Source of the DNA: JBNJEM01 sp051745935
Lineage (GTDB): Bacteria; Planctomycetota; Planctomycetia; Pirellulales; Pirellulaceae
Length of the DNA: 21,753 nucleotides
Assembly: GCA_051745935.1 (NCBI GenBank)
Contig: JBNJEM010000053.1
Coordinates: forward strand, 1-21,753
Direction of reading: 5' to 3'
Part shown: piece by piece, positions 1 through 7,110 of the stretch
How the letters are laid out: each line of letters starts with the position of its first letter
Numbering within the stretch: the first letter of the stretch is position 1
Program-made: the position numbers and the translations under genes
Notes under the pieces: model-generated
The model's input: the letters and a program-made list of their open reading frames with translations, nothing else
What the model was told of the DNA's origin: nothing
Databases searched by the model: none

Positions 1-66
1 TGCCCGACGCAAGCCGTCCTCCCGTTGGTCGGACTCGCGGCGGAGAAAGTCATCCGCGCCCCGCAT
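1..66 (+). repeat. Family A repeat, copy A1 (cut by window edge)
   Basis: This is the right-hand part of the family A element. It matches copy A2 almost base for base at an offset of 100 bp, from TGCCCGACGCAAGCC to the CATCCGCG end. The left part lies outside the window. It runs directly into A2, so the two are head-to-tail, as are A4 and A5. Confidence 0.85.
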
Positions 67-167
67 AATTCAGGCGGTTGGATTCTTGCGGGTGGAACGC
101 TGCCCGACGCAAGCCGTCCTCCCGTTGGTCGGACTTGCGGCGGAGAAAGTCATCCGCGACCGGGATA
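65..167 (+). repeat. Family A repeat, copy A2
   Basis: Full-length copy of the dispersed ~103-bp element. It starts ATAATTCAGGCGGTTGG, contains the conserved core CGTTGGTCGGAC, and ends GCGACCGGGATA. The usual TATA edges are degenerate here. It has a few substitutions relative to A3 and A6, for example TTGCGGG in place of TTCCGGG. No ORF crossing it looks real. Confidence 0.85.
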
Positions 168-690
168 CCTACGGGGTCGGTTGGGGGCGGGATCCGAGAC
201 AGCCCTAATTCTCGCAGACGACGGGGCGGACTGCAATTGTTTATTGACAACTGATACGAATTTTGACGGAGAATCCGCGGGAATTCAACCGTCTCTCTTG
301 GATACGGAATCAGACGGTCTTCGTGGCTGGGCGCGGTCTGGCTGTAGCCCGTGAGTCTTTGGCTCCCACGAGACCACGCCGTCCCGGACCACGAGCGTGG
401 GCGCGCACCAACGTGGACGGCTTTCGATCGACGGACGTGCACGGGACCACGCACCTTGACCGCCGCGGGGAACCAGCGCGGGGATAGTAGGGCCGCTCAA
501 GCAGTCAGAACCGCTTAACCGCTGATGAACGCTAATAAACGCTGATAGCCCGACAAATCCAGATCGCCCCCTTTCGAGATTCTTGAATTCAAGTTTGAAC
601 AACAGGCCAATCATCGCCTGCTGGCACGCCTCGGATCAGTCCAAACTGCTCCGTGATCGTTCAATTATTGGCAACGTTGGGGGGTTCCTT
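168..690. other. Gene-free stretch
   Basis: I see no supported gene here. Open frames are short, overlap on both strands and lack family motifs. The only structure noticed is a degenerate 10-bp tandem array at 512-549. Confidence 0.5.
512..549. repeat. 10-bp degenerate tandem array
   Basis: Successive units CGCTTAAC, CGCTGATGAA, CGCTAATAAA and CGCTGATAGC follow one another, with a period of 10 bp for the last three. The function is unknown. Confidence 0.6.
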
Positions 691-692
691 CC

Positions 693-730
693 TCATTCAT
701 GATGCCTTGCTCGATATTCAATATTCAATT
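693..730 (+). repeat. Inverted repeat arm, left
   Basis: An AT-rich sequence containing CCTTGCTCGATATTC (705-719). Its exact reverse complement lies at 1206-1220, and similarity extends over about 37 bp. The two arms flank element B1 and about 465 bp in between. Confidence 0.7.
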
Positions 731-795
731 CCCTTTCCAGCCGCCGTTCGCGTCCCCCGTGCGCTCATTGCCCACTCGCCGTTGCGTCCCTAAAA

Positions 796-1048
796 GGACA
801 GCGCCACTTTCCGGCGCAACTGCCGGACCCCAACGGCCTTGCGCCGCCCGTGAACCAGATGGAGGGCTAGGCGACCGTCCCCAGAAACAACCTTCCCGCG
901 AGCGGGAAGGCCGAGGGAGCGGCAGTGTCAGGCTTATCGCTCTCCATCTGATTCACCATCCAGGCAAGCTGGATGGGGTCCATTTCGCCGTATGTCTTGA
1001 CCAGCAAAGCGATTCGGCCCACGGACGAGGGCTCAAGTGGCGCTGTCG
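796..1048 (+). mobile_element. Family B MITE-like element, copy B1 (long form, ~253 bp)
   Basis: The ends are terminal inverted repeats: GACAGCGCCACTT at 797 and AAGTGGCGCTGTC ending at 1047. The flanks CCCTAAAA (788-795) and AACTAAAA (1049-1056) agree in six of eight positions, as expected of an aged 8-bp target duplication. The interior is hairpin-rich. CGGCGCAA (812-819) pairs with TTGCGCCG (839-846). CCTTCCCGC (891-899) pairs with GCGGGAAGG (902-910) across a 2-nt gap. CCATCCAG (956-963) pairs with CTGGATGG (969-976). GTGAACCAGATGGA (850-863) is a near-perfect inverted match to 943-956. No transposase is encoded, so it would have to be mobilised in trans. Copy B2 is the same element without about 97 bp of the centre. 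Confidence 0.8.
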
Positions 1049-1198
1049 AACTAAAAGGACGGTCGCATTTTACAGCCGGCGACAAAACCGAGCTCTGGCT
1101 TCCAAAGCCCCTTGGATTACGGGAAATCGGCATGGTTTTGTTATGGGTTAAGCCCTCAACGTTGACGGACATTTTGGGAACCACGGAGAGCACGGAGG

Positions 1199-1235
1199 GA
1201 ATATCGAATATCGAGCAAGGAATGTCGAATGATGA
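1199..1235 (-). repeat. Inverted repeat arm, right
   Basis: Reverse-complement partner of 693-730, with the exact 15-bp core GAATATCGAGCAAGG at 1206-1220. It is preceded by CCACGGAGAGCACGGAGG (from about 1181), which also looks like a dispersed intergenic sequence. Confidence 0.7.
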
Positions 1236-1789
1236 AGTTAGGCGGAACACTGATCAACACGGGTGAACCATGCTCTCTCTCAAGCCTGTGTCCTCGGTGG
1301 TTGAAGCAGACCCTGCCGTTGCATGACACAGGGGCGGAAGAGCCCGTTCAATGTTGCCCGTCGAAGGGCGTGTGACGCCATGAAGTGCGACACTCGGGAG
1401 AATTGCATTCTCTGATTCATGCAATGCTGGAGTTTACCCTGGGGTCTCATCGTGAATCGCGGCCGTCCCACGGTCCCATCCGTTCCCGGCGGACAGGCTT
1501 TCTTCCCGTTTTGCGTGGCCTGATCGCTCGCGGCGGGGCGGTTGGATTATGACGGCTGGGACAATGAAATCGGCTGTGCGGCTCCGTGGATGGAAAGGAT
1601 GCGAGTCGGGGCGACATAAACAGCCCGGGGGTTTCTTATGGTGAGGTATGCTTTCACTGATGTTGGACCTCCATGGGTATGGAATGGCGCTGACCACTCA
1701 GTTGTCATCGATTGTCTTTAGGGCCGATCGGATCCAGAGAGGCGGCCCTCCCCCTTTCCCGCGGCACATTTACACAGACGAAAGCCAGG
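1236..1789. other. Gene-free stretch upstream of the Tad operon
   Basis: No supported gene or clear promoter was found. The cpaF reading frame is open back to a TTG at 1712, but those 26 codons are unlike the CpaF family and are treated as leader. Any promoter for the Tad operon should lie in this stretch. Confidence 0.4.
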
Positions 1790-3115
1790 ATGCCAAGTCA
1801 AACTCCTAGTACACGATCGTCGTCGGAATCGACTCGGAGCGGCGAGTTCGACAAGCTGAAGCGGCATATTCACAGCAAGCTGGTCGACAAACTCGATTTG
1901 ACAAAGGTCAGCGAGTTGGAAGGGTCGGTCCTGCGCCGCGAGATCCGCATGGTGGTGGAGCACCTTTGCGACACGGAAGAAACGTTCCTGAACCGGAACG
2001 AGCGGGAACGACTGATCGAGGAGGTGTTGGATGAGACGTTTGGGCTCGGTCCCCTTGAATTTTTGCTCAAGGATCATGCCGTTAGCGACATTCTGATCAA
2101 TGGTCCCAAGAGCATTTATGTCGAACGCCACGGCAAGATGGAACGGACGAATGTTGAGTTCAGGGACAACGCGCACTTGCTGCAGATCATCGACCGGATC
2201 GTATCCAATGTGGGGAGACGAGTGGACGAGGTTTGCCCCATGGTGGACGCTCGTCTCGAAGACGGTTCGCGTTTCAACGCCATTATCCCTCCCTTGGCGC
2301 TGGACGGGGCCGCCGTTTCCATCCGGCGTTTTGGATCCAATCCGCTGAAACTGGAAGACTTGCTCAACTACAAGGCATTCACCCCTGAAATGGTGATGTT
2401 GCTTGAGGGAGCCATCAAGGCGCGGCTGAACGTGATTATTTCGGGCGGGACCGGCTCGGGTAAGACCACGCTACTGAATACGCTTTCCAGCTTCATTTCC
2501 AACGCGGACCGTATCGTGACGATCGAGGACGCGGCGGAGTTGCAGCTGCAGCAGGAACACGTCGTGCGTCTGGAGACCCGCCCTCCCAACATCGAGGGGA
2601 AGGGGGGGATTACGGCCACGGACCTGGTGCGCAACGCACTGCGCATGCGGCCCGAACGCATCATTATCGGTGAATGCCGTGGCGGCGAGACGCTTGACAT
2701 GTTGCAGGCGATGAACACCGGCCACGACGGCTCGCTGACCACGATTCACGCCAATACGCCCCGTGATGCAGTGGCTCGTTTGGAAACCATGATCATGATG
2801 TCGGGGTTCGAGATGCCCATCAAGGCCATGCGGCAACAGGTTGCCAGCGCGGTTAACCTGATCGTGCAGGCCAGCCGGCTGCAAGGAGGATCGCGGCGCG
2901 TGACGTACATCACGGAAGTGGTTGGCATGGAGCAAGAGACGGTTGTCATGCAGGATATTTACAAGTACAAGCAGCTGGGAATCGATGAATCGGGAGTGGC
3001 CCGGGGCCAATTCGAGTCCAGCGGCATTCGCCCTTCTTTCATGGACCGGCTGGAAGCGGCCGGGGTGCGACTGCCCGCTAGTGCGTTTCGTCAACGCGTA
3101 ATGATGACCGATTAG
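1790..3115 (+). CDS. cpaF: CpaF/TadA-family pilus assembly ATPase
   Basis: Cytoplasmic hexameric ATPase that powers assembly of Tad/Flp type IVc pili, acting on the inner-membrane platform proteins TadB and TadC. The 441-residue protein has the family architecture. An N-terminal helical region of about 130 residues (FGLGPLEFLL, then VSDILINGP) leads into the ATPase core. The Walker A motif GGTGSGKT lies near residues 218-226 and the IEDAAELQL segment follows. The LRMRPERIIIGECRG Walker B region is at about 285-297, with the TTIHANTP box beyond it. Length fits the family at roughly 420-480 residues. I chose the ATG at 1790 because upstream in-frame codons to the TTG at 1712 show no family similarity. 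The Shine-Dalgarno signal is weak. It is the first gene of an operon with tadB and tadC. No cpaB, secretin or tadZ precedes it, which is unusual. Confidence 0.95.
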   Translation: MPSQTPSTRSSSESTRSGEFDKLKRHIHSKLVDKLDLTKVSELEGSVLRREIRMVVEHLCDTEETFLNRNERERLIEEVLDETFGLGPLEFLLKDHAVSDILINGPKSIYVERHGKMERTNVEFRDNAHLLQIIDRIVSNVGRRVDEVCPMVDARLEDGSRFNAIIPPLALDGAAVSIRRFGSNPLKLEDLLNYKAFTPEMVMLLEGAIKARLNVIISGGTGSGKTTLLNTLSSFISNADRIVTIEDAAELQLQQEHVVRLETRPPNIEGKGGITATDLVRNALRMRPERIIIGECRGGETLDMLQAMNTGHDGSLTTIHANTPRDAVARLETMIMMSGFEMPIKAMRQQVASAVNLIVQASRLQGGSRRVTYITEVVGMEQETVVMQDIYKYKQLGIDESGVARGQFESSGIRPSFMDRLEAAGVRLPASAFRQRVMMTD

Positions 3116-3199
3116 AGTGTGCACGCAGCGAATCCGAGGCGGAACAGGCGCGGCTTGCTCCGTGGGCATGTTTGGAACGATCGATTGGATGGGACGATC

Positions 3200-4174
3200 A
3201 TGTTGACAATCATCGTAATGGTCACTTCGTTTATCGGTGTCGCCGCCTTGGTGGGTGGGGTCGCCTTGCTGTTTCGCGGCGACGCGTCCCGTGATATCGA
3301 GGACCGCTTGGACGTGTTCGCGAGCAACAAGGGCGTGCCCCGAAGGGGCGCGGCGAGCGTCAATGAACCAAACCTGCTCAGCGCGCCCCTCGATGAAACA
3401 AAAGGGCGGTTGGAAGAGATCCTGTCACGTGTCGGCAATTCGCGGAAGCTTCTGGAGCAGGCGGACGTGGCGATGGATCCTTCGAAATTCATCCTGATGT
3501 TAGTCGGTTTGGCAAGTTTCGGGGCGGCCATTTGCATTGTCTTGCCTCAGGTCGCCAGTTTTTGGGCAGTGATCGCCGCGCCCCTCCTGGCTCTTCCCCC
3601 CCTCTGTTGGCTGTTCTGGAAAAAGCGATCACGACTCAGGAAGTTCGGTAGCCAGTTGCCGGAGGCGCTGGAGCTGATCAGCCGGGCGTTGCGCGCCGGT
3701 CATAGCCTGGCGAGCGGCATTCATTTGGTCGCGGACGAAATGGCGGATCCGATTCGGAAGGAATTTCAACGGTGTTACGAATCCCAGAACCTTGGCTTGC
3801 CTTTGGAACAAACCCTGGAAGACATGAGTGACCGGGTGCCGAATCTCGACCTGCGTTTCTTCGTGACCGCCGTGATCCTGCAGCGTCAAACCGGCGGCGA
3901 CTTGGCGGAAATTCTGGACAAGATCGGCACGCTTATTCGCGAACGGTTCCGGATTTGGGGCCAAATTCAAGCCCTCACCGGCGAAGGCCGCTTGTCGGGA
4001 ATTGTCCTTTTGGCCATGCCGCCCGCCCTGTTCGTGGTCATGTACTTTTTGAACCCCGGCTACTGTAACACGTTATTCTTGGACCCGCTGGGACACAAGA
4101 TGCTGGCTGGGGCGGTGGTGATGCAGATCGTCGGGGCTTTGGTCATAAAAAAAATCATTGCGATCAAGGTATAA
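3200..4174 (+). CDS. tadB: TadB-like pilus platform protein (T2SSF domain)
   Basis: Inner-membrane platform subunit of the Tad pilus machine, expected to partner with TadC and the CpaF ATPase. The 324-residue protein has an N-terminal hydrophobic segment (about residues 3-24) and two central hydrophobic segments (about 96-140). The T2SSF/GspF-type cytoplasmic domain begins LPEALELISRALRAGHSL near 147 and contains the TGGDLAEILDKI segment. Two C-terminal membrane segments follow. This is the usual TadB layout. The frame is open to a GTG at 3119, but those codons are polar and unlike TadB, so the ATG at 3200 is preferred, with GGGA just upstream. It lies 84 bp after cpaF on the same strand and is followed by tadC after 70 bp, consistent with co-transcription. 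Confidence 0.9.
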   Translation: MLTIIVMVTSFIGVAALVGGVALLFRGDASRDIEDRLDVFASNKGVPRRGAASVNEPNLLSAPLDETKGRLEEILSRVGNSRKLLEQADVAMDPSKFILMLVGLASFGAAICIVLPQVASFWAVIAAPLLALPPLCWLFWKKRSRLRKFGSQLPEALELISRALRAGHSLASGIHLVADEMADPIRKEFQRCYESQNLGLPLEQTLEDMSDRVPNLDLRFFVTAVILQRQTGGDLAEILDKIGTLIRERFRIWGQIQALTGEGRLSGIVLLAMPPALFVVMYFLNPGYCNTLFLDPLGHKMLAGAVVMQIVGALVIKKIIAIKV

Positions 4175-4244
4175 GGTTCAAGTCCCTTTCATTCGCGATC
4201 CTTACACGGCGCGGAAGTACCAACGCACGGAGCTGAACGTAACC

Positions 4245-5249
4245 ATGTCCGCAATCATACTTGCATTTTCCATGTCACCGTTGGCGTTGCCGGCTCTGGC
4301 CTTCATCCTGTTCGGGGCCGCGGCCTGGCTGCTGATAGACATGTTCACCTCGCGGACTTCCAATACCGAACAACGATTGGATGAATTCAAGGATCCCAAT
4401 CTGCGCAAGCGCAAAGCGACTGGAGCGGGAACCGGGGGGCTATCGGCGACGGGATTGACGCAGGCGTTTGAAAAGGCGTCCCCCGCTCTGTCCAGACCAC
4501 TGCAACCGAAAAACGAGAACGAGGCCGGCAAGCTGAAACAGAGACTGACACACGCCGGTTTTCGCAGCGAGGCCGCCCCACCGATCTTCCTCAGTTTGAA
4601 ATTCGCGTTGCTCGTGTTGGGATTGTTTCTGGGCGGTGGGACTGCATGGTTGACCTCCCAGCTGAATGATACCGCCTTGTTCCAACAAAAGAACTTGTAC
4701 ACATGCATCGGTATCGCCGCCGCCCTGTTTTATTTGCCTGACTTCGTTTTGATGTGGTTGACCAAACGTCGCACGGAAAACATCTTCCTCGGATTGCCCG
4801 ATGCGCTCGACCTGATGGTCGTCTGTGTTGAAGCCGGTCTGGCACTGGACCAGGCCATGCGGCGCGTGTCCGAGGAAATGGAGAAGTCGTTTCCCACCAT
4901 CGCCGAAGAGTTTGGACTTTGCAACCTGCAGTTGCAGATGGGGCGCAGCCGGGCCGACGTGCTCAAGGAACTGGGAAAACGAAGTGGCGTTGACGACCTC
5001 CGCTCCCTCGCCTCCATTCTGATCCAAGCAGACAAGTTTGGGTCAAGCATCGCGCAAGCCCTGCGCGTGCAAAGCGATTCAATGCGGACCCGCCGCCAAC
5101 AGATCGCGGAAGAAAAGGCGGCCAAGACCGCCGTCAAGTTGATCTTCCCGTTGGTTATCTTTATCTTCCCGGGAATCTTCGTCGTGCTGGTCGGCCCCGC
5201 CGCCATCACCATGGTGCGAGAAATGTTTCCCGCCATGTCGGGTGGCTAG
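4245..5249 (+). CDS. tadC: TadC-like pilus platform protein (T2SSF domain)
   Basis: Second inner-membrane platform protein of the Tad apparatus. The 334-residue protein starts with a long hydrophobic stretch (about residues 3-33) and has further membrane segments near 112-135 and 150-172. The T2SSF domain begins with LGLPDALDLMVVCVEAGLAL, includes a KFGSSIAQALRVQSD segment, and is followed by a strong C-terminal membrane hairpin (about 297-325). The IAEEKAAKTAVKLIFPL run before the last helix is typical of TadC. The ATG at 4245 is chosen over the TTG at 4158 because the intervening residues are charged and the hydrophobic N-terminus starts there. A GGAG lies about 12 nt upstream. It is the last gene of the three-gene operon. 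A short inverted repeat CGCCA/TGGCG at 5250-5263 directly follows the stop, and repeat elements fill the next 540 bp. Confidence 0.9.
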   Translation: MSAIILAFSMSPLALPALAFILFGAAAWLLIDMFTSRTSNTEQRLDEFKDPNLRKRKATGAGTGGLSATGLTQAFEKASPALSRPLQPKNENEAGKLKQRLTHAGFRSEAAPPIFLSLKFALLVLGLFLGGGTAWLTSQLNDTALFQQKNLYTCIGIAAALFYLPDFVLMWLTKRRTENIFLGLPDALDLMVVCVEAGLALDQAMRRVSEEMEKSFPTIAEEFGLCNLQLQMGRSRADVLKELGKRSGVDDLRSLASILIQADKFGSSIAQALRVQSDSMRTRRQQIAEEKAAKTAVKLIFPLVIFIFPGIFVVLVGPAAITMVREMFPAMSGG

Positions 5250-5297
5250 CGCCACGACTGGCGATTAACGCTGTGCCAGTGTTGGTTTGCCTGGCTT

Positions 5298-5401
5298 TAT
5301 ATTTCAGGCGGTTGGATTTTTCCGGGTGGAAAGCTGCCCGACGCAAGCCGAACTCCCGTTGGTCGGACTCGCGGCGGATAAAGTCATCCGCGGCCGGTAT
5401 A
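5298..5401 (+). repeat. Family A repeat, copy A3
   Basis: Full 104-bp copy bounded by TATATTTCAGGCGG at the left and CCGGTATA at the right, about 50 bp downstream of tadC. It is close to A6. TATA occurs at both edges, so TATA is either a target duplication or part of the element. Confidence 0.9.
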
Positions 5402-5460
5402 CAGGGACGGTGATGTTCGTCTGGAATGCCAGAATACTGCTTTTGGCACGACTCCGGCGT

Positions 5461-5482
5461 CCAGATGGACTGGGGCATCTGG
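5461..5482. other. Short perfect inverted repeat
   Basis: CCAGATG and CATCTGG are separated by 8 nt, between repeats A3 and C1. There is no T-tract, so a terminator role for the Tad operon is only possible. Confidence 0.4.
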
Positions 5483-5497
5483 CTGCAAGGGTTTGGT

Positions 5498-5749
5498 GTA
5501 GCCGTTCACGGGCGCCGCCACGCGGCCTGGACACGCAAGGCCCGCATGGATGCCACGGGCTTGTCCCGTGGTGGTTCACGCTCGCCGCTACACACCGTCC
5601 AGACACACCACTCCTACCGTCAGTAGCGTGGAACGTAACGGACCACGGGACAAGCCCGTGGCATTTGCATCTCGAAAAGCCTTTCCTCAATGGGTGCAAC
5701 GGACGTGCGAACGTCCGCGGATATCAGTCTTTTGCCCGTGAACGGTTAC
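5498..5749 (+). mobile_element. Family C MITE-like element, copy C1 (~252 bp)
   Basis: The ends form imperfect terminal inverted repeats, GTAGCCGTTCACGGG and CCCGTGAACGGTTAC. The flanks GGTTTGGT (5490-5497) and GATTTGAT (5750-5757) match at six of eight bases. Inside are two stem-loops with identical CCACGGG/CCCGTGG stems. The first (about 5553-5571) has loop CTTGT and the second (about 5643-5661) has loop ACAAG. They are exact reverse complements of each other, so the loops are mutually complementary. Copy C2 lies at 13829-14082 in opposite orientation. No transposase is encoded. Confidence 0.8.
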
Positions 5750-5791
5750 GATTTGATGGCAAACTGGGTGGACACCGCCGCTGGTGAGTCG

Positions 5792-6580
5792 TCAATTGCG
5801 ATTTGCGGCGTTGTTCCCCGCGGCGACGGGAAGCCTAATGTACTCCCGGAAAGGTACGCTCGGAAACGTTGTCAAGTAGGTTCCCGCTCGATCAATCCGT
5901 TTTCGGTCCGTCTTCGAAAGACGCCAGTTCGCCAAGTGCCGGCTCCGCACCACCTGCTTCTTGTTGCTTAAAGCACCCTGGGCGTGAATCGTCCGTTCGA
6001 TCGTTTTCGGAATCAGGCCCCGTTTGGCGATCTCCGAGTTGAGATGGATGCGCAGGAAGGGAGGCAGATTTCCACGCATCGCATTCAAGCGTGCATACCA
6101 GTCGGCGAATTCCTGGTACTCCAAAGCCGTGGCTTTCTCCTTCGGCTTGACACACTTCGCGCGATAGGCAACCCGTCCGTTGGCCAGTTTGAGCCAACCA
6201 TCGTCCTCGATCACGGCATCGCCCGATCCACTGACCAGAAACCCCTCTTGCTTGTCCGCAAGTTGAGCTTTCATCTTCGCCACGAACGTAACAATATCAT
6301 CCATGGTCAGGACTGTTTTGACTTTCCGCTGAGTGTCGATCAAGACCAGACGATTCCGGTCCCGATCAAATAAGGTGATTTCCTCCACGCCAGTCAACAA
6401 AAAGTCATAAACGACCCCGTCGCTGAAAATCGTCAATGTTTCGCTGACCGGTTCCTTCCCTTTGCCCACGAAAACGTCTGTTTCGATGCGAAACTCCCGC
6501 GCCACGCCCGGAGTCGCACCGAACCACCCTAGAATCAGAACGGTCGTCAGAAACGAACTGGCTAACGTCGCAATGCGCAT
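5792..6580 (-). CDS. Conserved-looking secreted protein of unknown function
   Basis: Predicted 262-residue exported protein. I do not recognise the family. It starts with a clear Sec-type signal peptide: a basic MRI start, hydrophobic stretch to about residue 22, and likely cleavage after PGVA near residue 27. The mature part begins REFRIETDVFVGKGKEP. It alternates strand-like segments such as SETLTIFSDGVVYDFLL and RLVLIDTQRKVKTVL, which loosely recall LolA or outer-membrane-lipoprotein-sorting-like beta proteins; that resemblance is only an impression. The C-terminus is basic. The ATG at 6580 is preferred over the GTG at 6613 because AAGGAAG sits a few bases upstream and the signal peptide then begins properly. 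Two tandem family A repeats (6618-6822) start about 38 bp upstream, in the expected promoter region. There is no obvious operon partner. Confidence 0.75.
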   Translation of the reverse strand: MRIATLASSFLTTVLILGWFGATPGVAREFRIETDVFVGKGKEPVSETLTIFSDGVVYDFLLTGVEEITLFDRDRNRLVLIDTQRKVKTVLTMDDIVTFVAKMKAQLADKQEGFLVSGSGDAVIEDDGWLKLANGRVAYRAKCVKPKEKATALEYQEFADWYARLNAMRGNLPPFLRIHLNSEIAKRGLIPKTIERTIHAQGALSNKKQVVRSRHLANWRLSKTDRKRIDRAGTYLTTFPSVPFREYIRLPVAAGNNAANRN

Positions 6581-6617
6581 GGCCAACTTCCTTGCCAAGA
6601 AAACGAGAGTCACAAGT

Positions 6618-6719
6618 TATACCGGTCGCGGATGACTGTGTGTGCCGCGAGTCCGACCAACGGGAGGACGGTTTGCGTCGGGCAGCTTTCCATCCGGACA
6701 CGTCCGACCGCCTGAAATA
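6618..6719 (-). repeat. Family A repeat, copy A4 (tandem, first unit)
   Basis: Reverse-oriented copy starting TATACCGGTCGCGG. It is identical by eye to A5, which follows at exactly 102 bp, so the pair arose by recent tandem duplication or replication slippage. Both carry a subtype change (CACACACAG where other copies have GGAGAAAG) not seen in A3, A6 or A7. Confidence 0.92.
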
Positions 6720-6822
6720 TATACCGGTCGCGGATGACTGTGTGTGCCGCGAGTCCGACCAACGGGAGGACGGTTTGCGTCGGGCAGCTTTCCATCCGGA
6801 CACGTCCGACCGCCTGAAATAT
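6720..6822 (-). repeat. Family A repeat, copy A5 (tandem, second unit)
   Basis: Second unit of the perfect 102-bp tandem pair, ending CCGCCTGAAATAT. The junction reads GAAATATATACC. The pair sits between two divergent genes (secreted protein on minus, UDP-glucuronate decarboxylase on plus). Confidence 0.92.
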
Positions 6823-6967
6823 CCCCCACGAATTGGTCGCGGGGAGGAAGCATAGCCGATGTGTGCTCCATGTGTCCACGTCAATTCATGCTGTTGCCGG
6901 CACGCTAGCACCTGCGCGGCGCGATGGTGCGGCGTGGAGTTTGTTTTCACTACCGCAGGCGATCTTG

Positions 6968-6976
6968 TGGTATGAT
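6968..6976 (+). promoter_or_regulatory. Possible extended -10 promoter for the decarboxylase gene
   Basis: TGGTATGAT matches an extended -10 (TGn plus TATGAT). No good -35 is visible at 17 bp, as is common for extended -10 promoters. It lies about 135 bp upstream of the GTG at 7111, giving a longish leader that includes the 14-bp tandem repeat at 7055-7082. Confidence 0.3.
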
Positions 6977-7054
6977 CGGTCTGCGCGGGTCTACTTTTCG
7001 GACCCGTGGGCGCGCGGGTGGCATGCGGAACGTATGGGGTCGGTGGATGGACCC

Positions 7055-7082
7055 CGCGCATCATATCGCGCGCATCATATCG
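7055..7082 (+). repeat. Perfect 2 x 14-bp tandem repeat in the leader
   Basis: CGCGCATCATATCG occurs twice in direct succession, ending 28 bp before the chosen start codon. It could be a protein-binding site or simple slippage. Nothing in the sequence decides this. Confidence 0.75.
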
Positions 7083-7110
7083 ATTGAACTATTCATGGTG
7101 GGATGGGATC

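Noticed and set aside
1..167. Family A as a CRISPR array or integron attC array
   Set aside because: Units are over 100 bp, directly abutting or widely dispersed, with no spacers, no cas or integrase gene, and no attC core sites.
25..614. Overlapping open frames of 74-134 codons on both strands
   Set aside because: They translate family A repeats and adjacent GC-rich DNA, overlap each other, and have no family motif or ribosome-binding site.
699..1266. ORFs of 97-150 codons across element B1
   Set aside because: They are translations of the MITE and its hairpins. B2 lacks the central part, so the frames are not conserved.
1712..1789. TTG start extending CpaF by 26 codons
   Set aside because: The extension lacks similarity to CpaF N-termini and TTG is a rare start; the ATG at 1790 gives normal length.
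1718..2176. Antisense ORFs inside cpaF, tadC, decarboxylase and giant genes
   Set aside because: They are shadows of well-supported genes on the other strand.
5287..5787. ORF of 166 codons after tadC
   Set aside because: It is composed of repeats A3 and C1 read through. The antisense frame is equally open and no signal or domain is seen.
6405..7064. 219-codon minus-strand ORF
   Set aside because: It covers the tandem family A pair and then overlaps the real secreted-protein gene in another frame; its repeated residue blocks come from the DNA repeats.
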